From NCBI GenBank assembly GCA_030639305.1, contig DAOWCY010000203.1, forward strand, positions 1 through 12,783: 12,783 nucleotides of DNA, in the 5' to 3' direction. Source of the DNA: JAGLQA01 sp023135565. Lineage in GTDB: Bacteria > Acidobacteriota > Aminicenantia > UBA2199. Shown one piece after another: positions 6,213 through 12,434 of the stretch. Every line of letters starts with the position of its first letter. Positions within the stretch are counted from its first letter, which is position 1. A model generated the notes under the pieces. That model searched no databases and was not told the DNA's origin. It saw only the letters and a list, made by a program, of their open reading frames with translations. The position numbers and the translations under genes were made by a program.

Positions 6213-6632
6213 ATGAATCAAGTACTGGACAAACTCCGTTTCACTGTGTTCGAGTTCGTACTGGCGCCGGAAAAAACCATCATCTTTCCCCCTTTTAAAG
6301 GCAATGTGTTTCGCGGCGCATTAGGAAAAGCCCTTAAAGAGTTGACCTGCGCGTTTAAAACGAAAGACTACAGGTGTCCCGTCAGAACATTTATGACCCG
6401 GTAGAAAAAAGAGTGCAGCGTGTATTTCATGTTTTTAAAGGTTCCGATGTTCTAATGATCGATAATAATGAGAAGTTTTGTGGGGGTTCAGGGGGGTACC
6501 CACTGGCGTGGGTGCGGCACACCGCGCATTTCAAAAGAGTCCCCTGACCGCCGGAGGCAAAAACAAAATAATGTAAAACATGAAACTCTAAAAATAATCC
6601 TGGAATCCCCGTTGCGCATAAAATTCGGCGGA
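6213..6632 (+). pseudogene. cas6: Broken cas6-like CRISPR RNA endoribonuclease gene
   Basis: Cas6 RAMP proteins cut pre-crRNA within repeats. Fragment A (6213 to about 6380) begins at ATG and gives LRFTVFEFVLAPEKTIIFPP, then FKGNVFRGALGKALKEL and CAFKTKDYRC. This is the family's N-terminus: a ferredoxin-like strand, the pocket with F-RGALG, then a cysteine cluster. The frame stops at TAG 6402-6404. Fragment B, in another frame (about 6377-6470), reads QNIYDPVEKRVQRVFHV and may be an internal segment. After a GC-rich palindromic block, fragment C (about 6585-6632) in the first frame reads TLKIILESPLRIKFGG, matching the conserved 'TPLRIK-x-G' motif in the middle of Cas6, then stops at TAG 6633. 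About 90 or more residues between A and B are missing and the catalytic C-terminal half is lost or unrecognisable. The gene cannot give a working Cas6. Fragments A and C are good matches from memory; B is tentative. Confidence 0.68.
6425..6585. repeat. Nested-palindrome structured element inside the cas6 relic
   Basis: Perfect 11-bp inverted arms TTTCATGTTTT (6425-6435) and AAAACATGAAA (6575-6585) enclose further nested arms. These are GTTTTG (6475-6480) with CAAAAAC (6558-6564), and GGTTCAGGGG (6485-6494) with CCCCTGACC (6541-6549). In the centre stand two perfect hairpins, ACCCAC-tggc-GTGGGT (6498-6513) and GCGG-caca-CCGC (6514-6525). The block is more GC-rich than its left flank and separates recognisable cas6 fragments, so it may be an inserted palindromic element. 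An alternative is a structured RNA. The outermost arms could be chance because the left one overlaps possible cas6 codons. Confidence 0.55.
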
Positions 6633-6831
6633 TAGTTCCCGCCGCCCATTAAAGCAGCCGGGGAACAGGGAAAAAACTCTTTTTTCCAATCTTTTGCGGG
6701 GAATAAAAAAAAAGATGGAAAAGCAGAACGTTTTCTGGTACAATTAACATTACGAAGTTTCTCCGGTAAAGCTGGAACCTTTGGCTTTTATCACTCTGCG
6801 GGTTTTGGATTGCCCGGCCGCTGTTGTTTTT
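6633..6831. other. Intergenic stretch, possible eroded cas6 tail
   Basis: No intact gene is seen. In the same frame as cas6 fragments A and C, 112 codons from 6636 to the TAA at 6969-6971 are free of stops but lack a proper start. They include SGKAGTFGF (near 6762-6788), faintly like the glycine-rich end of Cas6 proteins. Another frame (about 6629-6743) includes LFSNLLRGIKKK, which also has a Cas6-like flavour. Neither is strong enough to extend the pseudogene call. Confidence 0.3.
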
Positions 6832-6868
6832 GCCGCGGAGCGGCTTATAGGCTGGGGACGCCGTCCCC
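6832..6868. repeat. Two-hairpin GC module (copy 2)
   Basis: GCCGC-gga-GCGGC (6832-6844) is followed by TTATAGGCT and then GGGGAC-gcc-GTCCCC (6854-6868). Both hairpins are perfect. The layout, a 5-bp hairpin with a purine triloop, then CTTAT, then a 6-bp hairpin, repeats that at 614-651 with different stem sequence. Confidence 0.55.
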
Positions 6869-6916
6869 CCGCGGAGCGGCTCAGAGGGCGCCCCCGCCGG
6901 GGGCTTTGATTGTTTT
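6869..6916 (+). terminator. Two-hairpin GC module (copy 3), possibly acting as terminator
   Basis: CCGC-gga-GCGG (6869-6879) is followed by GCCCCC-gcc-GGGGGC (6890-6904) and then TTTGATTGTTTT. The second hairpin plus the T-rich tail resembles an intrinsic terminator on the plus strand and would insulate the export operon from upstream transcription. Copy 3 lies directly next to copy 2; CCGCGGAGCGGCT is repeated exactly at 6833-6845 and 6869-6881. Confidence 0.5.
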
Positions 6917-6938
6917 CAAAGCAGAAAGCCGGTACACT
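6910..6938 (+). promoter_or_regulatory. Candidate promoter of the polysaccharide export operon
   Basis: TTGTTT (6910-6915), 17 bases, TACACT (6933-6938) lies about 40 bases before the permease start. The match to sigma70 consensus is moderate, but the spacing is ideal and it follows a terminator-like hairpin. Confidence 0.4.
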
Positions 6939-6979
6939 GAAGAAATGGGAAATATATTCGCAGGACTGTAAAAGATAAG

Positions 6980-7804
6980 ATGATAAAGAAACTGAAAGAG
7001 CTACTTAAGTACAGGCAGTTGATCGTTACCCTGGTGTCGCGAGAACTGAAAGCCAGGTACCGGGGAACCGTATTGGGATTCCTGTGGAGCTTTGCCAACC
7101 CCCTGCTGCTGCTGCTGGTGTATTCCGTTGTTTTCGGCGTCATCCTGCCCCAATCCAGCGGCAGGATCGAAGACGTCCATATAAAAGGAATCAATTATTC
7201 GATTTTCCTTTTTACCGGCCTCTTGCCCTGGATCTGGTTCGCGTCTTCCATGTTGGATTCGGCCAACGTGCTCTTTGTACACGGCAACCTGATTAAAAAA
7301 ATCCGCTTCCCTATCGAAGTCTTACCGATCATGAATGTGCTTACCAATATGGTGCACTTCCTGTTGGGACTGCCTATCCTGGTGCTGTTCATCCTGTTTT
7401 TCGGCAAGGACTTCAGCCTCACCTGGTGGGTGTTCTTTTTCCCGGTGGCGGTGTTAGTGCAATTCGTTTTTACCATGGGTTTGTGTTTTTTGGTTTCGGC
7501 TCTAACCGTCCATTTCCGCGACCTGCGGGACATCCTGGCTAACCTGCTCACCCTGTGGTTCTTCGCCACGCCCATTATCTACCCCTTCATGAACCCCATG
7601 GTGCAGGAGAAAAAAGGCTTCGTCACCGCACTGCTCCTGAACCCTATGACCCACATCATCGAAGCCTATCAATACACCTTTTTCTTCGGTTCCCTACCGC
7701 ACTGGAAAAAAATCCCCGTCACTTTGGTCGTAGGGCTTTTCCTTTTTTACGTAGGCTATTTGATTTTCGACAGGCTGAGAGATACTTTCGTTGAAGAGGT
7801 CTAA
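6980..7804 (+). CDS. wzm: ABC-2 type polysaccharide export permease (Wzm/KpsM/TagG family)
   Basis: A 274-residue inner-membrane permease that moves undecaprenyl-linked glycan chains across the cytoplasmic membrane, powered by the ATPase encoded next. The N-terminus has the family's cytoplasmic amphipathic segment with ELKARYRGTVLGFLW (22-36), then hydrophobic segments near 33-57, 72-92, 113-140, 147-175, 186-205 and 246-264. The late NPMT motif (221-224) is typical before the last helix. Length fits the family at about 260-280. The ATG at 6980 is the first sensible start, with only a weak AAGATAAG ribosome site. The stop is one base before the next gene's ATG at 7806, so the two are translated together. 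Assignment to the family is firm; whether the glycan is O-antigen, capsule or another polymer cannot be told. Confidence 0.93.
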   Translation: MIKKLKELLKYRQLIVTLVSRELKARYRGTVLGFLWSFANPLLLLLVYSVVFGVILPQSSGRIEDVHIKGINYSIFLFTGLLPWIWFASSMLDSANVLFVHGNLIKKIRFPIEVLPIMNVLTNMVHFLLGLPILVLFILFFGKDFSLTWWVFFFPVAVLVQFVFTMGLCFLVSALTVHFRDLRDILANLLTLWFFATPIIYPFMNPMVQEKKGFVTALLLNPMTHIIEAYQYTFFFGSLPHWKKIPVTLVVGLFLFYVGYLIFDRLRDTFVEEV

Positions 7805-7805
7805 C

Positions 7806-9071
7806 ATGTACCCCGTGATCGTAGAAGACATCAAAAAATATTACAAAAAATACTCCCACAAACACAAATTCCTGACCCTGAAAAGCGCCTTCGTAAAACG
7901 CACCCTTTTCGACGATTTAGAAAAAGATGAAACTTTCGAAGCCCTGAGCGGCGTGGATTTTAAAGTGGAAAAAGGTAAAACCGTCAGCATTATCGGCGAG
8001 AACGGCTCCGGCAAAAGTACCATGCTCAAACTCCTGGCCGGGATCAGCAAACCTACGTCGGGCAATATCATTACCGAAGGCCGCATCTCGGCCTTGATCG
8101 AATTGGGCGCCGGTTTTCACCCGGAAATCTCAGGCCGGGAGAATATTTTTATCAACGGCATCATCTTAGGTTTAACCAAAAAGAGAATCCAGGAAAGATA
8201 CGATGATATCGTCAAATTCGCCGAATTGGAAGAGTTTATCGAAAACCCGGTCAAGACATACTCTTCGGGCATGCATATGCGCTTAGGATTTTCTATTGCC
8301 ATCAACGTAGACCCCGATATTCTTCTTATCGACGAAGTGCTGGCCGTGGGCGACGCCTCTTTTGTGCCCAAGTGCCTCGATAAAATCAACGAATTCAAAA
8401 GACGGGGAAAAACCATTATTTTCGTTTCCCATGATCTCTCCACCGTGGAGCGCATCAGCGACGAGGTGATCTGGTTGAAAGAGGGAAAAATCGAGAAGCA
8501 GGGTTATCCCAAACGAATCACCGACGCTTACTTAGAATACATCGGCAAAAAAGATGAGGTCAAAGCCGGGGAAAAACACAAAAAAGAGGAGGCGGACGCC
8601 GCCCAAAATAAAGAAAAACGCTGGGGCAGCAAAGAGATCGAAATTTCTAATTTAAAGATGATCGACAAATCCGGCAAAGAGAAGTACATCTATGAGTCGG
8701 ACGAGCCCTTTACCATCGAATTCGATGTAGATGCAAAGCAGCAGGAGAAGGATTTCGTATTCGGCGTCGGCATTTATAATTCCGAAGGCACGCTTTGTTA
8801 CGGTTCCAACACCCACATCGAAGACTATAAAGCCGCCCTGATCGAAGGAAAAGGCAAGGTAAAAATCCATGTGCAGGCACTGCACCTAATCAACGGCACT
8901 TATTTTTTAGATGCCGCGGTTCACAAAAGAGACGGTTATCCCTTTGATTATCACCATTTTCAGTATACTTTCCGGGTCACTTCCACTTTCAGGGACGTCG
9001 GCATTAGCCGGGTATATCACGATTGGGAATTTTCAAAGAATATCCGCTTACAAAAAGATGAAAATTTATAA
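7806..9071 (+). CDS. wzt: Polysaccharide ABC exporter ATPase with C-terminal glycan-binding domain (Wzt type)
   Basis: A 421-residue ATPase partner of the Wzm-like permease. Residues 1-245 form the nucleotide-binding domain: Walker A GENGSGKS (64-71), the polysaccharide-exporter segment ELGAGFHPEISGREN (99-113), ABC signature YSSGMHMRL (152-160), Walker B ILLIDEVLAVGD (172-183) and switch His in SHD (208-210). A charged Lys/Glu/Ala linker (250-272) leads to a C-terminal beta-rich domain (about 275-405; FTIEFDVDA, FGVGIYNSEG, GTYFLDAAV) like the Wzt_C domain that recognises the modified glycan end. Its presence suggests export of a chain capped at its non-reducing end. The ATG at 7806 has GAGG at 7796-7799; the TTG at 7791 lies inside that ribosome site region and is rejected. 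The 3' end overlaps the next gene by 14 bases. Confidence 0.93.
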   Translation: MYPVIVEDIKKYYKKYSHKHKFLTLKSAFVKRTLFDDLEKDETFEALSGVDFKVEKGKTVSIIGENGSGKSTMLKLLAGISKPTSGNIITEGRISALIELGAGFHPEISGRENIFINGIILGLTKKRIQERYDDIVKFAELEEFIENPVKTYSSGMHMRLGFSIAINVDPDILLIDEVLAVGDASFVPKCLDKINEFKRRGKTIIFVSHDLSTVERISDEVIWLKEGKIEKQGYPKRITDAYLEYIGKKDEVKAGEKHKKEEADAAQNKEKRWGSKEIEISNLKMIDKSGKEKYIYESDEPFTIEFDVDAKQQEKDFVFGVGIYNSEGTLCYGSNTHIEDYKAALIEGKGKVKIHVQALHLINGTYFLDAAVHKRDGYPFDYHHFQYTFRVTSTFRDVGISRVYHDWEFSKNIRLQKDENL

Positions 9072-9525
9072 AAACGCCGCAGAGTTGAACAAACAGCTTA
9101 GCCGCCGTGCCGGGACAATTGTCTTTACCAACGGCGTATTCGACATCCTGCACCCGGGCCATATCGACCTGCTGGAATTTGCCCGGCAGAAAGGCGATGC
9201 CCTGGTGTTGGGCATTAACGACGACGACTCGGTTAAACGCCTCAACAAAGGCGAAGACAGGCCGGTTTTTCCCCTAAGTGAAAGGATGGAAGTGCTGGCA
9301 GCCGTAGAATTTGTGGATTTTATCATCCCCTTTTCCCAGGACACCCCCTTAGAGTTGATAAGATCGCTCTCCCGGGTGGATATAATGGTGAAAGGCGGCG
9401 ATTACCGGCCCGAGGAAATCGCCGGCCGGGAAGAAGTCGAAAAAGGCGGAGGAAAACTCTTTTTATTCGAGTTCAAATCCGATTATTCCACCTCATCTTT
9501 GATAAAAAAGGTAAAAACCTTATGA
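9058..9525 (+). CDS. rfaE2: RfaE2/HldE-C-like nucleotidyltransferase
   Basis: A 155-residue cytidylyltransferase-fold enzyme expected to join a nucleotide to a sugar or polyol phosphate, in RfaE2 forming ADP-heptose from heptose 1-phosphate and ATP. It shows TNGVFDILHPGHIDLLE (24-40) with the HxGH nucleotide-binding histidines (32, 35), KGGDY (112-116), and a C-terminal STSSLIKK (144-151), all characteristic of this subgroup. Length equals the stand-alone RfaE2 form, without the RfaE1 kinase domain. The ATG at 9058 lies 14 bases inside wzt, so it is translationally coupled to the exporter; an upstream in-frame extension to 8911 is only wzt in another frame and is rejected. The context suggests a precursor for the exported glycan or the LPS core. 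Glycerol-3-phosphate cytidylyltransferase-like specificity cannot be excluded from sequence alone. Confidence 0.85.
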   Translation: MKIYKNAAELNKQLSRRAGTIVFTNGVFDILHPGHIDLLEFARQKGDALVLGINDDDSVKRLNKGEDRPVFPLSERMEVLAAVEFVDFIIPFSQDTPLELIRSLSRVDIMVKGGDYRPEEIAGREEVEKGGGKLFLFEFKSDYSTSSLIKKVKTL

Positions 9526-9589
9526 TAAACCAATTTTACAGCCCATTTTATTTGACAAAAGAAAAATCTTATGTTAAAAGGATATTGTC

Positions 9590-9820
9590 ATGATGAAGAG
9601 GTATAATATACAGGCTTTTTCCGAGACTACGTCCGGGAAGAGAACCGCCCGGCGGCGGGACGTGAATGATAGCGAACATATTCATAAATACCGCCATGTA
9701 ATGGCACAGGTTTTTTCCGAGAGTGCGCTCAAAAAAAGAACAGCCCGGCGGCGGGACGTGAATGGTGACGAACATGTTCATCGCTACCGCCATGCAGCGG
9801 CACAGGGACAGTACAAATGA
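9590..9820 (+). CDS. Small basic protein of two tandem 32-residue repeats
   Basis: A 76-codon ORF of unknown function. After a 7-residue start (MMKRYNI) come two direct repeats, residues 8-39 and 40-71, with 21 of 32 positions identical, then QGQYK. Each unit has a conserved KRTARRRDVN core and an H-x-H-x-Y-R-H segment, giving a strongly basic, histidine-rich, probably soluble or disordered protein. AAAAGGA (9576-9582) is 7 bases before the ATG at 9590. The stop overlaps the start of the phosphatase gene (ATGA, 9817-9820), which favours real, coupled translation. Several differences between units are conservative (Ile/Val, Lys/Arg, Ala/Val, Thr/Ser). It could be a phosphatase partner or substrate, a nucleic-acid binder, or a leader ORF controlling the operon. 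An alternative is a noncoding tandem duplication. Confidence 0.55.
   Translation: MMKRYNIQAFSETTSGKRTARRRDVNDSEHIHKYRHVMAQVFSESALKKRTARRRDVNGDEHVHRYRHAAAQGQYK
9611..9802 (+). repeat. Two tandem 96-bp direct repeats
   Basis: Units 9611-9706 and 9707-9802 are in exact 96-base register without gaps. Conserved blocks include TTTTTCCGAG near each start, GCCCGGCGGCGGGACGTGAA (9647-9666 and 9743-9762) and GGCACAGG across each junction. Because the period is a multiple of three, the reading frame is kept through both units. A third unit would begin at 9803 (CAGGGA) but is not present. Confidence 0.9.
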
Positions 9821-10671
9821 AGATAAACTATTCCGGTCAAACCGACAAAGGCAGAGTAAGGAAGGCAAACGAGGACTTTTTGGCCTATGAGAAAATTAGC
9901 GAAAACGAGTATCTTTTTATAGTTGCCGACGGCATGGGTGGACACCAGGCAGGAGACGTGGCTTCGAAGTTAGGCACACAAGCTTTTGTAAGCGCGTACA
10001 AATCCCTTCGGGGAAACGACGATACCATCTCCGAAACCATGCAGCAGTCTATAAAAGAAGCGAATACCACCATATTGGCAAAAGCCTCCGCCGACCTCTC
10101 TAAAAAAGGTATGGGCACTACGTTTAGTGCCATGGTTATTTCCGACATGAAGGCTCATATCGTTCATGTGGGAGATTCGAGGATCTATTTAATCAGGGAT
10201 AACCGGATTCATAAGATTACCACCGATCATACTTTCGTAGAAAAGATGATGGAAGAAGGGCGGCTTTCGGAAGAAGAAGCGCGCAATCATCCGCAGAAGA
10301 ACATATTGTATATGTCTTTAGGAGCGAGAGAGAGTTTTGCCCCCGTTCTCATCGAAGATTACGAAGTACGGGAAGGCGATCTATTTATTCTTTGTTCCGA
10401 TGGTCTGAATAATATGGTTTCGGACGAACAGATTTTGGAGTTTTCTTTCAAGCACCCCAGCCCCACGGAAATGGTAGCGGCATTAATAGACCAGGCTAAC
10501 GAACAAGGCGGGACAGACAACATTACGGTGCAGGCGATCGAGATAGGAAGTAAAAATAATTCCGGCGAAACCGAACCCATCAACATCGTGAAACGTAAAG
10601 GAGCCGTGTTTGCGTTATCCTTTATCGCGCTCTTAATTATCCTCTTTATTATATATCTCGTATTTAAGTAG
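9817..10671 (+). CDS. PP2C-family Ser/Thr protein phosphatase with C-terminal membrane anchor
   Basis: A 284-residue metal-dependent phosphatase of the Stp1/PrpC type that removes phosphate from Ser/Thr residues. All core motifs are present: GRVRKANEDFL (12-22), VADGMGGHQAGD (37-48, metal ligand Asp38), GMGTTFSAMVI (98-108), HVGDSRIYLI (117-126, Asp120), NILYMSLGA (162-170), LFILCSDGLNNMV (189-201, Asp195) and GGTDNITV (231-238, Asp234). The catalytic domain ends near 242, followed by a short polar linker and one hydrophobic helix (about 262-283), so it should be tethered to the membrane with the catalytic part inside. It begins within the stop of the tandem-repeat ORF and is followed 15 bases later by an FHA gene, a classic phospho-signalling pair. 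No kinase gene is seen in the window. Confidence 0.95.
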   Translation: MKINYSGQTDKGRVRKANEDFLAYEKISENEYLFIVADGMGGHQAGDVASKLGTQAFVSAYKSLRGNDDTISETMQQSIKEANTTILAKASADLSKKGMGTTFSAMVISDMKAHIVHVGDSRIYLIRDNRIHKITTDHTFVEKMMEEGRLSEEEARNHPQKNILYMSLGARESFAPVLIEDYEVREGDLFILCSDGLNNMVSDEQILEFSFKHPSPTEMVAALIDQANEQGGTDNITVQAIEIGSKNNSGETEPINIVKRKGAVFALSFIALLIILFIIYLVFK

Positions 10672-10686
10672 AAACCTGGAGGTATA

Positions 10687-11169
10687 ATGAAAAAGCAGTC
10701 CTTTCTCGATAAAATATTCAAGAAAAAAACTGTTGTTGAAAAACTCCCGGAACCGGTAATAAAAACCGAGCATGAGATTGCCCAGCCTGAAGAATTCCCT
10801 TTTACCATGGGAGCGCCTCCGCCTATGGACGTCCCGGTCCCGGAGCTCGACGACAGGGAGATAATCGGTGAATTAGATGTGTTGGTTAATAAAACCAAAA
10901 TCGCCAACCATAAGATCGATTCTCCCACCAGGGTAGGCAGGGACCCGGCCCAGGCTGACATAATCGTCACCGAGTTGATCGTTTCAAAGCTGCACTGCAC
11001 TATTTATGTTCAGGATGGCACTGTGTTTGTTCAGGACAACAGTTCAACCAACGGCACCTATGTGTATAACCAGAAAATAAATCTCCAGCCCATAGAAGAC
11101 AATACCATGATCGGGTTAGGGAAAAAAGGTACCGTACAGCTAATTTTTCGAAAAGGAGGTACGCAGTGA
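10687..11169 (+). CDS. FHA-domain protein
   Basis: A 160-residue protein with a C-terminal forkhead-associated domain (about residues 66-155) that should bind phosphothreonine peptides. The key motifs are TRVGRDP (81-87, phosphate-contacting Arg), SKLHC (100-104, Ser and His of the SxxH motif, with Lys in place of the usual Arg) and SSTNGTYVYNQKI (119-131, Asn contact). The first 65 residues are lysine-rich, then Pro/Glu-rich and probably disordered (KLPEPVIKTEHE; GAPPPMDVPVPELDD). No membrane segment or signal is seen. GGAGG stands just before the ATG at 10687, 15 bases after the phosphatase stop. The probable job is to read a phosphorylation mark that the neighbouring PP2C enzyme erases; that link is inferred from operon position. 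The stop overlaps the next gene's GTG start. Confidence 0.93.
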   Translation: MKKQSFLDKIFKKKTVVEKLPEPVIKTEHEIAQPEEFPFTMGAPPPMDVPVPELDDREIIGELDVLVNKTKIANHKIDSPTRVGRDPAQADIIVTELIVSKLHCTIYVQDGTVFVQDNSSTNGTYVYNQKINLQPIEDNTMIGLGKKGTVQLIFRKGGTQ

Positions 11170-11633
11170 AAATCAGATTATTCGTTATTTTTTTTATTTT
11201 TATGATGGTATGCGCTTTTGCCGCCGCAAAAGTGGAGACCGTGAACAAAACGAAAATATTGAAACAGGAAGGGTGGCAGGAGGAATATAACAAATACAGG
11301 CCTGATGACGGTCTCATCGAAGCCTTGAAGCCCAGTATCGGGGATAATTTAAGGATAGATGTGTACCTAGCCTTTTGGTGCAGCGATTCGCGCCGCAATG
11401 TGCCTGCTTTCGTAAAGATAATCGAAAAATTAGGGGCCGCGGGTTTAAAAGTGAATTATTTTACGGTTGAAAGAAAGTCGTCGCGGGACGTCAAGTTTTT
11501 CCCCGGTGTGGAAGCATTAAAAGTGGAGCGAGTGCCTACTTTTATTTTTTACCGGGGTGGTAAAGAGATAGGCCGCATCATCGAGAATCCCAAAGCCAGT
11601 TTGGTGGAGGATTTCTTAGAGATCACCTTTTAG
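11166..11633 (+). CDS. Secreted thioredoxin-fold protein with a single active-site cysteine
   Basis: A 155-residue protein starting at GTG 11166, which overlaps the FHA stop (GTGA) and has AAGGAGG at 11153-11159, 6 bases upstream. Residues 1-20 form a signal peptide (basic start, then RLFVIFFIFMMVCAFAAA) with a likely cleavage near AAA-KV, pointing to the periplasm or outer surface. The thioredoxin fold shows in VYLAFWCSDSRRNVPAFVK (66-84) and the cis-proline loop VPTFIFYRGGKEIGR (123-137). The active site is W-C-S-D-S: the second cysteine of CxxC is replaced by Ser75, so it should not act as an ordinary dithiol reductase. It may form mixed disulfides, act as a chaperone, or have another role. 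Co-translation with the FHA gene is clear; why a secreted protein belongs to this signalling operon is not. Confidence 0.85.
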   Translation: MKIRLFVIFFIFMMVCAFAAAKVETVNKTKILKQEGWQEEYNKYRPDDGLIEALKPSIGDNLRIDVYLAFWCSDSRRNVPAFVKIIEKLGAAGLKVNYFTVERKSSRDVKFFPGVEALKVERVPTFIFYRGGKEIGRIIENPKASLVEDFLEITF

Positions 11634-11651
11634 AAAAAACGTTCAACACTC

Positions 11652-12152
11652 CTATATCTTCCTGACACCGCAGGTTTCTAATTCTAACAAAATCTCGCTG
11701 ACACTCTTTTTTAAAACCGGGTGTACCAGCCCCCGGGCAATCTCTTTTAGAGGAACCAGCACAAAAGCCCTTTTGTGCATCTCCCGGTGGGGAATAGTCA
11801 GCTCTTCCCGGTCAAGTATCAGATCACCGGCCAGCAGTATGTCGATGTCGATCACCCTGGGCCGTTTATGGGAATTCGAAATATCCCGGCCCATGCTTTT
11901 CTCAAATTCCTTGATCCGGCCCAGCAGTTGGAGCGGGGCAAGGCGGCTAACTGCGCAAAGGACCAGGTTATAAAAATGTCCTGTCCCCGGTTCCATGTCC
12001 ACGGGTGCGGTTTCATAAATCGCCGAAACCTTTAAAATACGGCCTACTTTTTTTAGGAAAGAGACTGCTTTTTGCAGGTTAGCCCCGCGGTCGCCCAGGT
12101 TGGAACCCAGGCTGAGGTAATATTCGATAGATTGTGTTTTTTCGGTGTGCAT
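11652..12152 (-). CDS. folK: FolK: 2-amino-4-hydroxy-6-hydroxymethyldihydropteridine pyrophosphokinase
   Basis: A 166-residue enzyme of folate biosynthesis that transfers pyrophosphate from ATP to 6-hydroxymethyl-7,8-dihydropterin in the cytoplasm. Diagnostic motifs are YLSLGSNLGDRGANL (12-26), the pterin loop region SAIYETAPVD (43-52) with FYNLVL (60-65), KSMGRD (85-90), then HKRPRVIDIDILL (95-107) whose two Asp residues (102, 104) bind magnesium, and PHREMHKRAFVLVPL (121-135). Length fits the family (about 155-175). The ATG at 12150-12152 leaves a short nine-residue lead before the first strand; GGGA upstream is a modest ribosome site. It converges with the thioredoxin-like gene, with 18 bases between the stops and no clear terminator hairpin. 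No other fol genes are in the window. Confidence 0.96.
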   Translation of the reverse strand: MHTEKTQSIEYYLSLGSNLGDRGANLQKAVSFLKKVGRILKVSAIYETAPVDMEPGTGHFYNLVLCAVSRLAPLQLLGRIKEFEKSMGRDISNSHKRPRVIDIDILLAGDLILDREELTIPHREMHKRAFVLVPLKEIARGLVHPVLKKSVSEILLELETCGVRKI

Positions 12153-12366
12153 TTAATTCCCGCTAACCCGGTTTATCCTGATCCTGGTGAGAAATGCGGG
12201 CTAATAAACAAGTTTACCACTTTTTTACTAATACTTCCACAAAGTTTTCTAAAAAAATAAGCTCCTGGCTCAACCTGGTCCGAAAGGTATTTCCCAGGCC
12301 CTTATCGACCACGGGCCCGCCCCCGCAATTCCAGGAAGTCGGCCGAAAAAACAAGCGAACCTGCAT

Positions 12367-12395
12367 TTGTTTTGCGGATGAATATTTGCTATAAT
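12367..12395 (+). promoter_or_regulatory. Promoter for the right-edge ATPase gene
   Basis: TTGTTT (12367-12372), 17 bases, then a perfect TATAAT (12390-12395). Transcription would start near 12402, giving a leader of about 33 bases with AAAGGAG at 12422-12428 before the ATG at 12435. The remaining part of the 12153-12434 intergenic region holds a small GGCCC/GGGCC inverted repeat (12298-12317) and nothing else I can name. Confidence 0.6.
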
Positions 12396-12434
12396 AAAGC
12401 GAAATGAAAACAAGTAAAAATAAAGGAGAAATAG

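Noticed and set aside
6636..6971. 112-codon stop-free stretch in the cas6 frame as the intact end of cas6
   Set aside because: It has no start, its later part is made of GC-rich hairpin modules, and only a short GKAGTFGF segment resembles Cas6.
7001..7575. Overlapping minus- and plus-strand open frames inside the permease gene
   Set aside because: They are shadows of a clearly coding gene with complete family motifs.
8911..9057. N-terminal extension of the nucleotidyltransferase to 8911
   Set aside because: This part is the wzt coding sequence read in another frame; the family begins at the ATG at 9058.
9552..9580. TTGACA (9552-9557) with TAAAAG 17 bases on, as a promoter for the tandem-repeat ORF
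   Set aside because: Transcription would start near 9587, after the ribosome site at 9576-9582, and the -10 match is weak. Read-through from rfaE2 or another start is as likely.
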